DNA of 64,000 bases, taken from the NCBI GenBank assembly GCA_036245525.1, contig BTPG01000005.1, forward strand, positions 1,202,934-1,266,933. The letters are read 5' to 3'. Source of the stretch: Semisulcospira habei. Lineage: Eukaryota > Mollusca > Gastropoda > Semisulcospiridae. Shown one piece after another: positions 56,819-64,000 of the stretch. Every line of letters starts with the position of its first letter. Position 1 is the first letter of the stretch. The notes beneath the pieces are model-generated. The model was not told where the DNA came from, did not search any database, and was given only the letters and a program-made list of their open reading frames with translations. The position numbers and the translations under genes were made by a program.

Positions 56819-57110
56819 GCGGGGGGTGGGGGGGGGGGGGTGGGGGGTGGGTGGGTGCAAATACTGACATAAGCTACTTTGCCCGGTGGCCGCCCAGTCC
56901 CAATGCGCAAAAGGCCATCGGGCCGACATCTGCCGCCGTGAGCCCGCGGGCCAAAGTCGACAGACGTCACACCGACCCGATGGCCTTTTGCGCATTGGGG
57001 TCTATGTTGGGGGGGGGGGGGGGGCACAAGGTGCTTAACAAACAAGCGACAGCCCAACCAAAATTCAAACAAGGCCGGGTTGGGGTGGGGGGGGGGGGGG
57101 GTAAACGTTG
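56819..57110. mobile_element. Family J long hairpin flanked by G tracts
   Basis: CCCAATGCGCAAAAGGCCATCGGG (56899-56922) pairs perfectly with CCCGATGGCCTTTTGCGCATTGGG (56976-57000). The 55-bp interior (CCGACATCTGCCGCC ... ACAGACGTCAC) is CpG-rich and partly self-paired. G runs of 9 to 14 bases occur at 56820-56845, 57010-57025 and 57087-57101. Confidence 0.85.
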
Positions 57111-57724
57111 GTATTATTTTAGCCACAGTACGGCAGCCCGGGCTCGTACACATCAAACCATTGCATGCATAACACTCATAAACGTACTCTTTCTTTTTCC
57201 CAAAACTTCTTTTCTCTCCAAACAGAAAAATTAATAGACCAAAAAAGTAACATCTTGTGACTTTTTTTGTAGCCACAAAAATATTTTCTACAAAATCTTT
57301 TCCTTCAAAAATATTTCTGCTCCCCCCTACCTTTTCTTTCGCGAGACCATGCCACGCGGCCAGGCCTCCACACCCACCCACCCCTCTCCCCACCCCCACC
57401 TCCAGCCACCCTCCTCCAACCCTCCGTTTGTTACGCCGATGCACTGCATACGGTCCATATTTGGGCTCAGTTTTATCTGACTGCACATGCTGCAAGCTAA
57501 GGCGGTCCATGTAGATCTATGAGCCTCTTCCACATGGAGGCCGCTGTTTGAAGAAGTAGTTGTCAGTTCGTGTATTGCTGCTGACTTGTCAGAGAACCTG
57601 TCAAGCACTCATAGAGCGGTGGAGACTCACTGCGGGCTCACGTGAATGGCGATTGATCATACAGAATGCCGTTATCAGTGTAGGCTTGAACGCCCCCTGA
57701 CCACCTACACATGTAAGTGAATTA
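57111..57724. other. No gene recognised
   Basis: Low-complexity C-rich and T-rich sequence. The open frames spanning it have no recognisable domain and cross G/C homopolymers. Confidence 0.5.
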
Positions 57725-57798
57725 GGTAAGAGACGTAGATCCTCATAAGCCCTGGTATTTGCGGCTGACCGGCTCAGAAGGATCAATGCTTGTTGCGG
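57725..57798. mobile_element. Family A hairpin, decayed
   Basis: GTAAGAGACGTAGATCCTCA and CTCAGAAGGATCAATGCTTGTTGC pair poorly; AATTAGGTAAG precedes. Confidence 0.6.
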
Positions 57799-58014
57799 CT
57801 GGACATACCGTATAAGCGATCAATGAGTGACCGTTCACAATTCTTCAAGAAAAGATTGCCAGAGTTTTACAAATGTTTTTCTTTCCCCAACTTTTTTTTC
57901 TCCATTTCTGTCTCCAAAATCTCATTTTCTTTTTCTTATTACTTTTTTTTTTTTTTTTTTTTTTTGGGGGGGGGGGGGGGGGGGAGTGCTGATGTATATC
58001 GTTTGTCAGTTGTT
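57799..58014. other. No gene; poly(T)/poly(G)
   Basis: A T run (57945-57965) followed by about 19 G (57966-57984). Confidence 0.8.
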
Positions 58015-58208
58015 AGTGTAAGTCGCGGATGCAGGGGAACAAGACGGGCTTATTCAATAGCATATCCGTTGAATGGTCCTGGTAAATCAAAGTAACACAG
58101 TGGCAGTGCGCCTGAATTGAGGTACGCAGTAGCGGTCCTTGTCCCCCATATCCGGCCCGGCTTGGGGCCGTCAGTCCGGTGCCGCGCCGGACGTTGAACC
58201 CCGAACTA
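58015..58208. mobile_element. Dispersed repeat family M, third copy
   Basis: GCAGGGGAACAAGACGGGCTT, GTTGAATGGTCCTGGTAAATC, GCAGTGCGCCTGAATTGA, CCCCCATATCCGGCCCGG and GGACGTTGAACCCCGAACTA in the same order as 4900-5215. Confidence 0.65.
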
Positions 58209-58308
58209 ATCAACCAAAAACCGCGGGAGATTGGTAGTAGGCTGCGTGAAAGCTCAAGGGTAGTGGTGCCTGATCAGCATGTAGCTCGCTTGAGACGCCG
58301 TTGAACTG

Positions 58309-58408
58309 ATTACCCCCTTCGCCACCAGTCATCAGGTTTGGGTTGGTTAGTTCGGGTTAAACCCGAACTAACCAACCAAAACCTGATGACTGGTGGCGAA
58401 GGGGTTAA
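58309..58408. mobile_element. Perfect ~98-bp palindromic hairpin, family G
   Basis: ACCCCCTTCGCCACCAGTCATCAGG...TTAGTTCGGGTT and its inverted copy AACCCGAACTAA...GCGAAGGGGTTAA. The arms are about 47 bp with a single-base difference (TTTGGGTTGG versus CCAACCAAAA). The right end has TTAA (58405-58408); the left has TTAC. The shape is the shared TTAACCCCTTC type. Confidence 0.93.
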
Positions 58409-58699
58409 AGAAAGAGAACCATGGCAAACCTGGTTTGCTGAAGTTCGCCTAGGTTCGTTCAACCTCAATTAAGAAACAAACCAAAAGATCGCCGATCTTC
58501 TTTGATCTAGGTTTGCCGATCAATAGTTCGTCTATTAAGAACAGCTCTTACGGTCCAAAATCTCAAGGATACACGCAGGCTAGTTGAGGGCTGTGAACTA
58601 AAAAAACAAAAGAAATGATTGTGGACTTTACTGAATGAGAAACAGTCCCCTCCCCCTCCCCCTCTTGTGATCAATATATAATGAAATCATTGAAACAGT
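58409..58699. other. No gene recognised
   Basis: Anonymous sequence, AT-rich, with C runs near 58650. Confidence 0.5.
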
Positions 58700-59240
58700 C
58701 CAGAACTTTAAGTTTCTTAATTTGGCACTACCCTGTCATGTGACCTTAAGTGGGAGGAAAACACTCGCCTCATTGTCCAAAAAGCACAGCAGCGCTTGTT
58801 CTTTTTGCGACGTCTGAAAAGTTTCGGTCTCGGTGCCCACATGTTGATGCAATTCTACCGCGGAGCTGTGATTGAGAGCGTGCTCACCTTTTCGATCACG
58901 GTTTGGTATGGTTCCATCACGGCCAAAGAGAAAATCAGACTGAGCAGGGTGGTCAAGACCGCTTCGAAAATCATAGGCAGAGATCTTCCTAGCCTGGACT
59001 CACTGTACCAGCAGCGCCAGATCTCCAGTGAACACCCACCCCGGCAATGAGCTTTTCCAACTTTTACCATCAGGGCGTAGGTACAGATGCATGAGTACCA
59101 GGACCAGCAGAGTTCCCCAACAGTTTTTTTCCCTCTGGCTGTTCGCGCTCTCTGATCAACCCGACTGATTGGAGAAAGCGCGAGTGGCTAGTGAGAACTT
59201 CAGTGTCGGAATGTGAACAGTCAGCTTACAACTGAATCGG
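58700..59240 (+). pseudogene. LINE fragment, L2/CR1-like RT C-terminus
   Basis: KAQQRLFFLRRLKSFGLG, FYRGAVIESVLTFSITVWYG, KIRLSRVVKTASKIIGRDLP and SLDSLYQQR are followed after a frameshift near 59045 by ELFQLLPSGRRYRCMSTRTS. This is the typical C-terminal region of fish and mollusc L2-like LINEs. The upstream segment (LALPCHVTL) is frameshifted too. Inactive. Confidence 0.87.
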
Positions 59241-59314
59241 TAAGGCGTGCCCGTTGGCCGTGTTTAATACCGGTATTTGCTTAGTATTTAGCATGGAAAT
59301 CATATTTTAGAGTT

Positions 59315-59425
<111 letters not shown>

Positions 59426-59504
59426 TGTGTTATTTTAGTCTTAGTAACTGACAAAACAAAGTCGTTTGGTGAGAGGTCAAAAAAAAGTCGTTTGGTGAGA
59501 GGTC

Positions 59505-59880
59505 ATTCAGATACCAGAGCCCAGTTGTTTGGAATGATCTCCCACGCGAACTGAGATACGTGGATTCGAGAGAGGCATTCAAGCGTGCCCTAAAGACCCA
59601 TATGTTTTCTGTCAGCTACAAATGACTTTGTCACACACCTGTCATGTTAAAGTCATCTCTATCTATTTATAGAAGTAGTGTGTGTGTGGGTGTGTGTGTG
59701 AATGCCAGTATGAGTCCATGAGCGTAGCACTTTTGAATGGTGACTTTATAGTGTTTTGTACTTTTTGTAAATTCCATTTTTGTAATTAGTTATTTTTTGT
59801 ACATTAGTTTTTGTTAAGCACCTAGAGCTCTAATCTGAGGTTAGGCGCTATACAAGTACTCATTATTATTATTATTATTA
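59505..59880 (+). pseudogene. LINE 3' end with GCGC/ATT tail
   Basis: SYQSPVVWNDLPRELRYVDS-like and AFKRALKTHMFSVSYK-stop are the last residues of a CR1-like RT. The 3' UTR ends GTTAGGCGCTATACAAGTACTC plus ATT repeats, as in the other LINE tails here. Confidence 0.8.
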
Positions 59881-59929
59881 TCAAGACAAATTCCAATGTT
59901 TTTACATGGGAACATATTATGGCAATACA

Positions 59930-59957
59930 CTATCTTATCTTATCTTATCTTATCTAT
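59930..59957. repeat. (ATCTT)n short repeat
   Basis: About five copies of TATCT. Confidence 0.9.
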
Positions 59958-60094
59958 GGGATACTCACGACCCTTGACCTCTTCAGTATCTGCCGGGGTA
60001 AAGCCAATATTACACAACTGCAAGAGACAGAAATGTTTGTCTCTTGTTAGTCGGCAACTGTTCTTATGACTATTTTTTGCCCCATTTACATCTG

Positions 60095-60178
60095 TGTTCT
60101 ACACGCGAATGTGGGTCAGTGCGCAGTCTTTTCAGACGCGAAATTCGTGATTACTAGCAGCGATGGGGTTAAATTACG
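60095..60178. mobile_element. Hairpin family N
   Basis: CTACACGCGAATGTGGGTCAGTGCGCAG and GACGCGAAATTCGTGA in the same order as 54030-54098; right end GCAGCGATGGGGTTAAATT. Confidence 0.7.
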
Positions 60179-60337
60179 CACAGCTGTATGCGGAGCAAGC
60201 ACACGTTATTATCAAAATTCTCGCGACGGCCGAAAGTTTGAAAGATATCCCTTGTGATCATACCCCAACACCGAAACCCCCAAATGAGTTGCCGTTTTCC
60301 TCTGAAGACTGCATTGCAGTGCAGGACACATATCGAC

Positions 60338-60461
60338 CATGATCGTTCAAGGGCGATGCCAGAATAGCTTGGCATAGGCGCCAAGCTATTCTGGCATCGC
60401 CCTTGAACGATCATGGTCGATCCATATCTTGCTGTGGTGTGTCTGGGGTAGAATGAGTTAA
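60338..60461. mobile_element. Family B2 hairpin with perfect stem
   Basis: ATCGACCATGATCGTTCAAG ... GCCAGAATAGCTTGGC pairs exactly with the 39-base right arm ending ATGATCGTTCAAGG-complement, tip ATAG (60374). Right terminus GGGGTAGAATGAGTTAA (TTAA 60458-60461). The ATTGCC/GGCGAT pairs differ from other copies on both sides at once (GGGCGATGCC / GGCATCGCCC). Confidence 0.93.
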
Positions 60462-60555
60462 TGCAAATCCACTGCGCCACCGCCGCCTACTAAGCTCAAG
60501 ACGAAATACTTTGTCTTCAGCTTAGTTGGCGGCGGTGGCGCAGTGGATTTGCATT
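60460..60555. mobile_element. Family H palindrome of inverted tRNA-like heads
   Basis: AATGCAAATCCACTGCGCCACCGCCGCC on the left and GGCGGCGGTGGCGCAGTGGATTTGCATT on the right are exact inverted repeats of 28 bp. They surround TACTAAGCTCAAGACGAAAT/ACTTTGTCTTCAGCTTAGT, itself a stem. GGTGGCGCAGTGG is the A-box motif of SINE family T. The left end shares its TTAA with the preceding B2 element. Confidence 0.88.
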
Positions 60556-60740
60556 AGTCAAAGCTACTATCATCGGGCCGCTATGCTTGTGACTGTACAA
60601 AACCTCTCTCTGTTCAACAGGTGATGTTTCATTGGTGCATGTCCTGTTATAACTTTATAAAACATCCCTTTAAACAAAATAATACTATAAATGTTTGAGA
60701 CATCAGTTGAGTATGGCAGTAAACATCAATGATGAGTTAC

Positions 60741-60903
60741 CTATAATATACGAGAGTTTGTTTCGTACAGTTAATCCATTTTCACGGCCAACAAAACCAA
60801 GCAATTCTGCTATAAAATTCTACTGATCTCAGACTCACGCGGCTTGGCTGTGGGCGTGAAAATGGATTAACGGTACGAATCGCACCAACTCTCGGATACA
60901 AAG
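60741..60903. mobile_element. Foldback element, ~45-bp arms
   Basis: TATACGAGAGTTTGTTTCGTAC, AGTTAATCCATTTTCACGGCC on the left; GGCCAAC.../GGGCGTGAAAATGGATTAACGGTACGAAT...CCAACTCTCGGATAC on the right. Interior about 60 bp. Confidence 0.8.
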
Positions 60904-61023
60904 TTGTGTGTTGCGCACACTTGCCAGTGATCAGCGATTGTTGATGGTAAGATCGCGCATTAACCCTGGATATCACAAATCAGTCTCAGTTTCCGGAACA
61001 ACCGGAGCTAATTTTGACCGGAC

Positions 61024-61092
61024 AGCAAGAGGCATAAATCTCATGAGCCCCTGCGTCTGCAGGGGTTCATGAGAATCTGTGTCTCATGCAGA
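61024..61092. mobile_element. Hairpin family A, imperfect
   Basis: GCAAGAGGCATAAATCTCATGAG / TTCATGAGAATCTGTGTCTCATGC with core CCCTGCGTCTGCAGGGG. Confidence 0.8.
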
Positions 61093-61499
61093 TGGAAGGG
61101 ACTGGATGAGGGGCTCACCCCTATCAAATCAGCGCTGCAATAACATGCGAGGGGATGGCACCTAAACAAACTCTTCCAGTCTCTGTGGCGTCGTCTGCTA
61201 GCGGGCAAGGGAAACAATCGATCGAGTCGCTAGTTTGTCTCCCTTTGTCGTTCTACACTCTTGTCCGGAGTTGCAGATCTTGTCTACAGTGCTTCGAACG
61301 GCGGTCCAGTTCCATTTCTTTCTGCAATGGGCATAGGAGTTAATGAACCTCTCCAGCTTCAGGGGCACATCTACTAGTGTAGTTGTGTGTCTCAGTCGTG
61401 CAGGAAAGAACTTACTCCCTAAGCATATCGGCTCCAGGGGATGTCTAATCGCTAGGGCCGGACCCAGTGTTAGTCAGCCATAGTCCATAAAGTCATTCT
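61093..61499. other. No gene recognised
   Basis: Anonymous sequence; no exon or element supported. Confidence 0.5.
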
Positions 61500-61504
61500 A
61501 CAAG

Positions 61505-61650
61505 ATCAGTGGCCATCGACTATGATAGTTCAAGGGTGGTGTCAGAATAGCTTGGCGCCTGACACCAACCTTGAAGTATCATGGTCGATGTGTCTGTAAC
61601 AGACCTCAAAGGGTATCTAAAAAAAAATATATTGATAACTGTTCTCATGA
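61505..61650. mobile_element. Family B2 element, arm-deleted
   Basis: ATCGACTATGATAGTTCAAGG, then GTGTCAGAATAGCTTGGCGCCTGACACC: the right arm is shortened to ACCAACCTTGAAGTATCATGGTCG. CTGTAACAGACCTCAAAGGGTA and TCATGATGTAATGAG are B2 flanks. Confidence 0.8.
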
Positions 61651-61878
61651 TGTAATGAGATAGCCAACAGGCCTGATGTTTGTGCACAGGTTTATGTGGT
61701 CAACGTCCACCGCCAGCAGCACAGTCCGAGTTGTTTGGAGTAGCACTGATCGACACGCTCGTATATTCGTTGTGTGGCTTGCATTATTTGCCGGCATAAA
61801 ATAAAATGCACATACAAAATTGACAAAATGCTCTCGGCAGCCCTTTACTACCGAGACAAAAATGAACATCACCGCCCA

Positions 61879-61955
61879 ACTGCAAGAGGTATAGATCCTC
61901 ATTAGCTCCTGCAGTTGCGGCGGCTACTTGAAGTTCTATGTCTCAGTCTTTCTGA
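61879..61955. mobile_element. Hairpin family A, decayed
   Basis: GCAAGAGGTATAGATCCTCATTAGCT and GGCTACTTGAAGTTCTATGTCTCA with core CCTGCAGTTGCGG. Confidence 0.7.
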
Positions 61956-62388
61956 AACCATCTCGTATCCATGATCCTTTCACGTCTGTCTGTAGATCTT
62001 TAACGGCTGAACTTTTGCAATGATTTCAGAAGCAAGGCCCTCGTCCAGGCGCACAGCCGAGAGAAGGCTTAACGCTGAAGGTGCCTGTGACTATGTCCCA
62101 TAATACATGTCCGTACACTCCGGGATCCAGACTCTGTCTTTAGCAAAGTTGGCCTTTTAGTGCAGTGCACGCTGTCAGCATGCCCTGCAAACGTCAGTTT
62201 GCTTGAAATGTGCGACTGAAATGTCAAGAAACGAGTATTAACTGAGGAATTAATTATCAGCCTGATATCAACGCAGACACCCTCGTACAGCACTCGCAGT
62301 TCCAGTTCTCCACCGTCGATTTGCGCCGGAGGGCGTGACCCTTGAGGATAGACGCTTGTTATTGGGTACAAAGCCCCAAAAGCTTATA
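61956..62388. other. No gene recognised
   Basis: Anonymous; one minus-strand frame (62069-62371) has no recognisable domain. Confidence 0.5.
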
Positions 62389-62425
62389 AAAGGAACGCCT
62401 GTAAGGCGTTCCTTTTATAAGCTTT
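62389..62425. repeat. Short perfect hairpin
   Basis: AAGCTTATAAAAGGAACGCC + TGTA + its exact complement (about 17-bp core plus ends). No other copy was seen. Confidence 0.85.
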
Positions 62426-62470
62426 CTGGACTTTCTGCCATTGTAGGATGCAAATCACTCACCCTGATAC

Positions 62471-62518
62471 AACAGGGTCATCTCTCCTTCGTCCAGACGA
62501 AGGAGTATTGGCCCTGTT
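62471..62518. repeat. Short hairpin
   Basis: AACAGGGTCATCTCTCCTTCGTC and GACGAAGGAGTATTGGCCCTGTT; inner 9-bp CTCCTTCGTC / GACGAAGGAG and outer AACAGGG / CCCTGTT pair. Confidence 0.8.
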
Positions 62519-62861
62519 CTAAAAGGCTGCAAAGACTCGTGCTAAAACTGCATTTGGATGACTTTTGACGACCATACAAACCTCAATGAGAACGATGTTA
62601 GTGTAGAGTGCCATTGTAACACAAACACGTTGACTTTCGTAGACACTGAGAGCGTCATTATTTGTGTTGGCTTTGATGAGTCTTTTTCTTTTTGAGTATC
62701 TCACTGGTGATGTATAGTTTGATCACACCGGTGAAGCCATTCAGGTCACATCTAATATGACATGACTGTAGAAAGTAAAACGTTCAACGTTTAGAGTTTA
62801 ACTTCATTTTGCCCACCACAAAGTGATATCAAAGACGGTGCAACGAAAAGAGGTCTGCATA

Positions 62862-62955
62862 ATTTTTTTTTTTATCCCAGCTTGGTTCGAACCCAAGACC
62901 ATCGGACAAGAATGGAACCCTCTCCCACCTCAGCTACCCAGCTCACCAGGTCCAG
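62862..62955 (-). mobile_element. tRNA-like SINE head, reverse orientation
   Basis: Sense (minus) strand: GAGCTGGGTAGCTGAGGTGG (A box region) and GGTCTTGGGTTCGAACCAAG (B box, GGTTCGAACC), spaced as in a tRNA but without an acceptor stem. Related to 14580-14735. Confidence 0.6.
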
Positions 62956-63019
62956 GAAGTGCCTACATGACCAAGACTGTGTGGCACTAAGCTGCGCCTT
63001 TGAGATGGTGGGATATTCT

Positions 63020-63125
63020 GATAATCGGCCATAAACGGGTAGTGCCAGATTAGCTTGGCGCCCGAGAAGGCGCCAAGCTAATCTGACACTACCTTTGAAC
63101 TTGACCAATGCATCTCCCGCTGCGG
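63020..63125. mobile_element. Family B hairpin
   Basis: CGGGTAGTGCCAGATTAGCTTGGCGCC and GGCGCCAAGCTAATCTGACACTACC around CGAGAA. The left arm lacks TTCAAG. Confidence 0.85.
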
Positions 63126-63165
63126 TGTCGTAACCCATAAAGCTCTGAAATGCACAACAGGGTAT

Positions 63166-63306
63166 TAATCGACCATGATAGTTCACGGGTGGTGTCGGGA
63201 TTGCTATTCCGACACCACCCTTGAACTGTCATAGTGTATCTGACTCCAGAACTGTGACATAGAATAGCTTTTTAAAAGAAGTCATCCTCAGTATGTTATG
63301 AGTTAA
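63166..63306. mobile_element. Family B2 element with shortened stem
   Basis: TGATAGTTCACGGGTGGTGTCGG and CCGACACCACCCTTGAACTGTCA around GATTGCTATT; the GGCGCC tip has been lost. Flanks CTGTGACATAGAATAG and ATGTTATGAGTTAA (TTAA about 63301). Confidence 0.85.
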
Positions 63307-63678
63307 GGATAAATGCGTTACTCTTACTGGAGAGTGTAGGACATTGCCTCGAGCCGCGGGCCGGCCTCAACCGAGAACACGGGAAATCCAGTTCTGAGAA
63401 GTGCAGGGAAAGCTTTCAGTCTGACGGCATGTTGTTTTTATGTCGGTGATTTATTTCAGACGCATTTTCATCTTGCTTGAGCTAGACATGCCAGGCTAGT
63501 CAGTGTCTGTCCATTTATCATTCTGAGCTTTTAGGTTTCGTATGCCTACGCGCGTATATTTTCTGTCTGGCGTTCGCCCTTGATGATGATGTTTTTTTTT
63601 TTCTTTTTTCTAACGCGCATCCAGTCCATGACGGCAGCAAGCTCAGAGCACAAGAACGCGACCTGTCTTTCAAGTCTC
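63307..63678. other. No gene recognised
   Basis: Anonymous sequence with a T run at 63592-63605. Confidence 0.5.
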
Positions 63679-63882
63679 TTAAAGCTCTGGCCCGCTGCGA
63701 CAGGATCGACCATGATAGTTCAAGGTTAGTGTCAGAATAGCTTGGCGCCTTGAGGCGCCAAGCTATTCTGACACTAACCTTGAACTATCATGGTCGATCT
63801 GTCTTCAGAACTGCCAGTGATGTACGACTCAGAGGATAGCGCCGAAATTTGATAATGTTGTCGTAAGGGCTCAGTGAGTTAA
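63679..63882. mobile_element. Complete family B2 element, TTAA ends, perfect stem
   Basis: TTAAAGCTCTGGCCCGCTGCG at the left, GTAAGGGCTCAGTGAGTTAA at the right (TTAA 63679-63682 and 63879-63882). The stem runs from GATCGACCATGATAGTTCAAG through GTTAGTGTCAGAATAGC to the tip TTGGCGCCTTGAGGCGCCAA, arms about 50 bp and perfect. GTTAGTGTC/GACACTAAC replaces GGTAGTGCC/GGCACTACC on both arms. Confidence 0.93.
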
Positions 63883-64000
63883 ACCAGCTCAAATTGGTGA
63901 TCCAGGCTATACTGTACATTGTGTGTGATTTGTCAGTAACTTGCCATCTAGTGCGAAGTTCATGGATCTTACTGACTCCGTCGTAGAATCTTACAGTCCG
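63883..64000. other. Window end; no gene recognised
   Basis: Anonymous sequence running off the right edge. Confidence 0.5.

Noticed and set aside
56731..57510. Proteins spanning the G-tract/palindrome region
   Set aside because: Frames depend on G/C homopolymers and a palindrome; no domain recognised.
62862..62955. tRNA gene on the minus strand
   Set aside because: A GGTTCGAACC B box is present, but the arms do not pair as a tRNA.

Overview
This window is animal genomic DNA. It contains one spliced gene with GT-AG introns, a second apparent terminal exon, several APE-type non-LTR retrotransposons, tRNA-derived SINEs, and very many microsatellites and minisatellites. There are no operons, bacterial-style gene packing or CRISPR arrays. 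The mix of LINE and SINE types and the dense short inverted-repeat elements suggest a lophotrochozoan, possibly a gastropod mollusc. That placement is my inference and is not proven by the sequence.

Host genes. The clearest gene is a complete torsin (ER-lumen AAA+ ATPase) on the + strand at 25777-34453. It has five exons whose splice phases all agree and a predicted product of 349 residues with signal peptide, Walker A, Walker B, sensor 1 and GCK sensor 2 motifs. Its ~5.2-kb third intron is crowded with insertions: an antisense reverse transcriptase/RNase H element sitting in a 39-bp minisatellite, a CR1/L2-like fragment carrying a SINE, and decoy copies of the exon 4 splice acceptor. A second likely host exon, GC-rich with a good acceptor and a stop codon, lies at 19054-19499; I do not recognise its product, and a hairpin sequence forms part of its coding region.

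Mobile elements. A nearly pristine RTE-like LINE (48519-51813, one 1001-codon ORF) has a 12-bp target-site duplication and splits a tRNA-derived SINE between its A and B boxes. LINE 3' fragments lie at 1526-1895, 7360-8225, 17290-18035, 28365-28750, 31968-32962, 36068-36657, 39557-40362, 45859-46226, 54331-55075, 55080-55660, 58700-59240 and 59505-59880. Three SINE groups are visible: a tRNA-headed family (45166-45579 is the best copy), an AATC-tailed family (10226-10616, 32304-32677), and a third dispersed repeat (4900-5215, 8757-9040, 58015-58208).

Hairpin elements. The most striking feature is the density of short palindromic elements, about 70 sites. I group them as families A to N by their stems. 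Several unrelated-looking families (A, B, D, E, F, G, N) share TTAA plus a CnCnTTC-like terminus, for example TTAACCCCTTCACTGCC and TTAACTCATTCAGCC. This suggests they are non-autonomous elements moved by one TTAA-targeting (piggyBac-like) transposase; none is encoded here. Arms stay paired through matched substitutions on both sides, and half-elements have repeatedly been turned into tandem arrays.

Layout. 1-5.4 kb: hairpins, a LINE tail and a 2.0-kb 56-bp satellite. 5.4-19 kb: hairpin elements, microsatellites, LINE and SINE pieces and a 0.7-kb foldback. 19-19.5 kb: the unrecognised exon. 20-23.4 kb: microsatellites and minisatellites. 23.4-25.6 kb: a 2.2-kb foldback element ending about 180 bp before the torsin start codon. 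25.8-34.5 kb: torsin. 34.5-48.5 kb: hairpin elements, a 2.2-kb 18-bp satellite, LINE fragments and a 66-bp tandem array. 48.5-52.2 kb: LINE nested in SINE. 52.2-64 kb: hairpins, LINE fragments and simple repeats. Many stretches have no recognisable gene.
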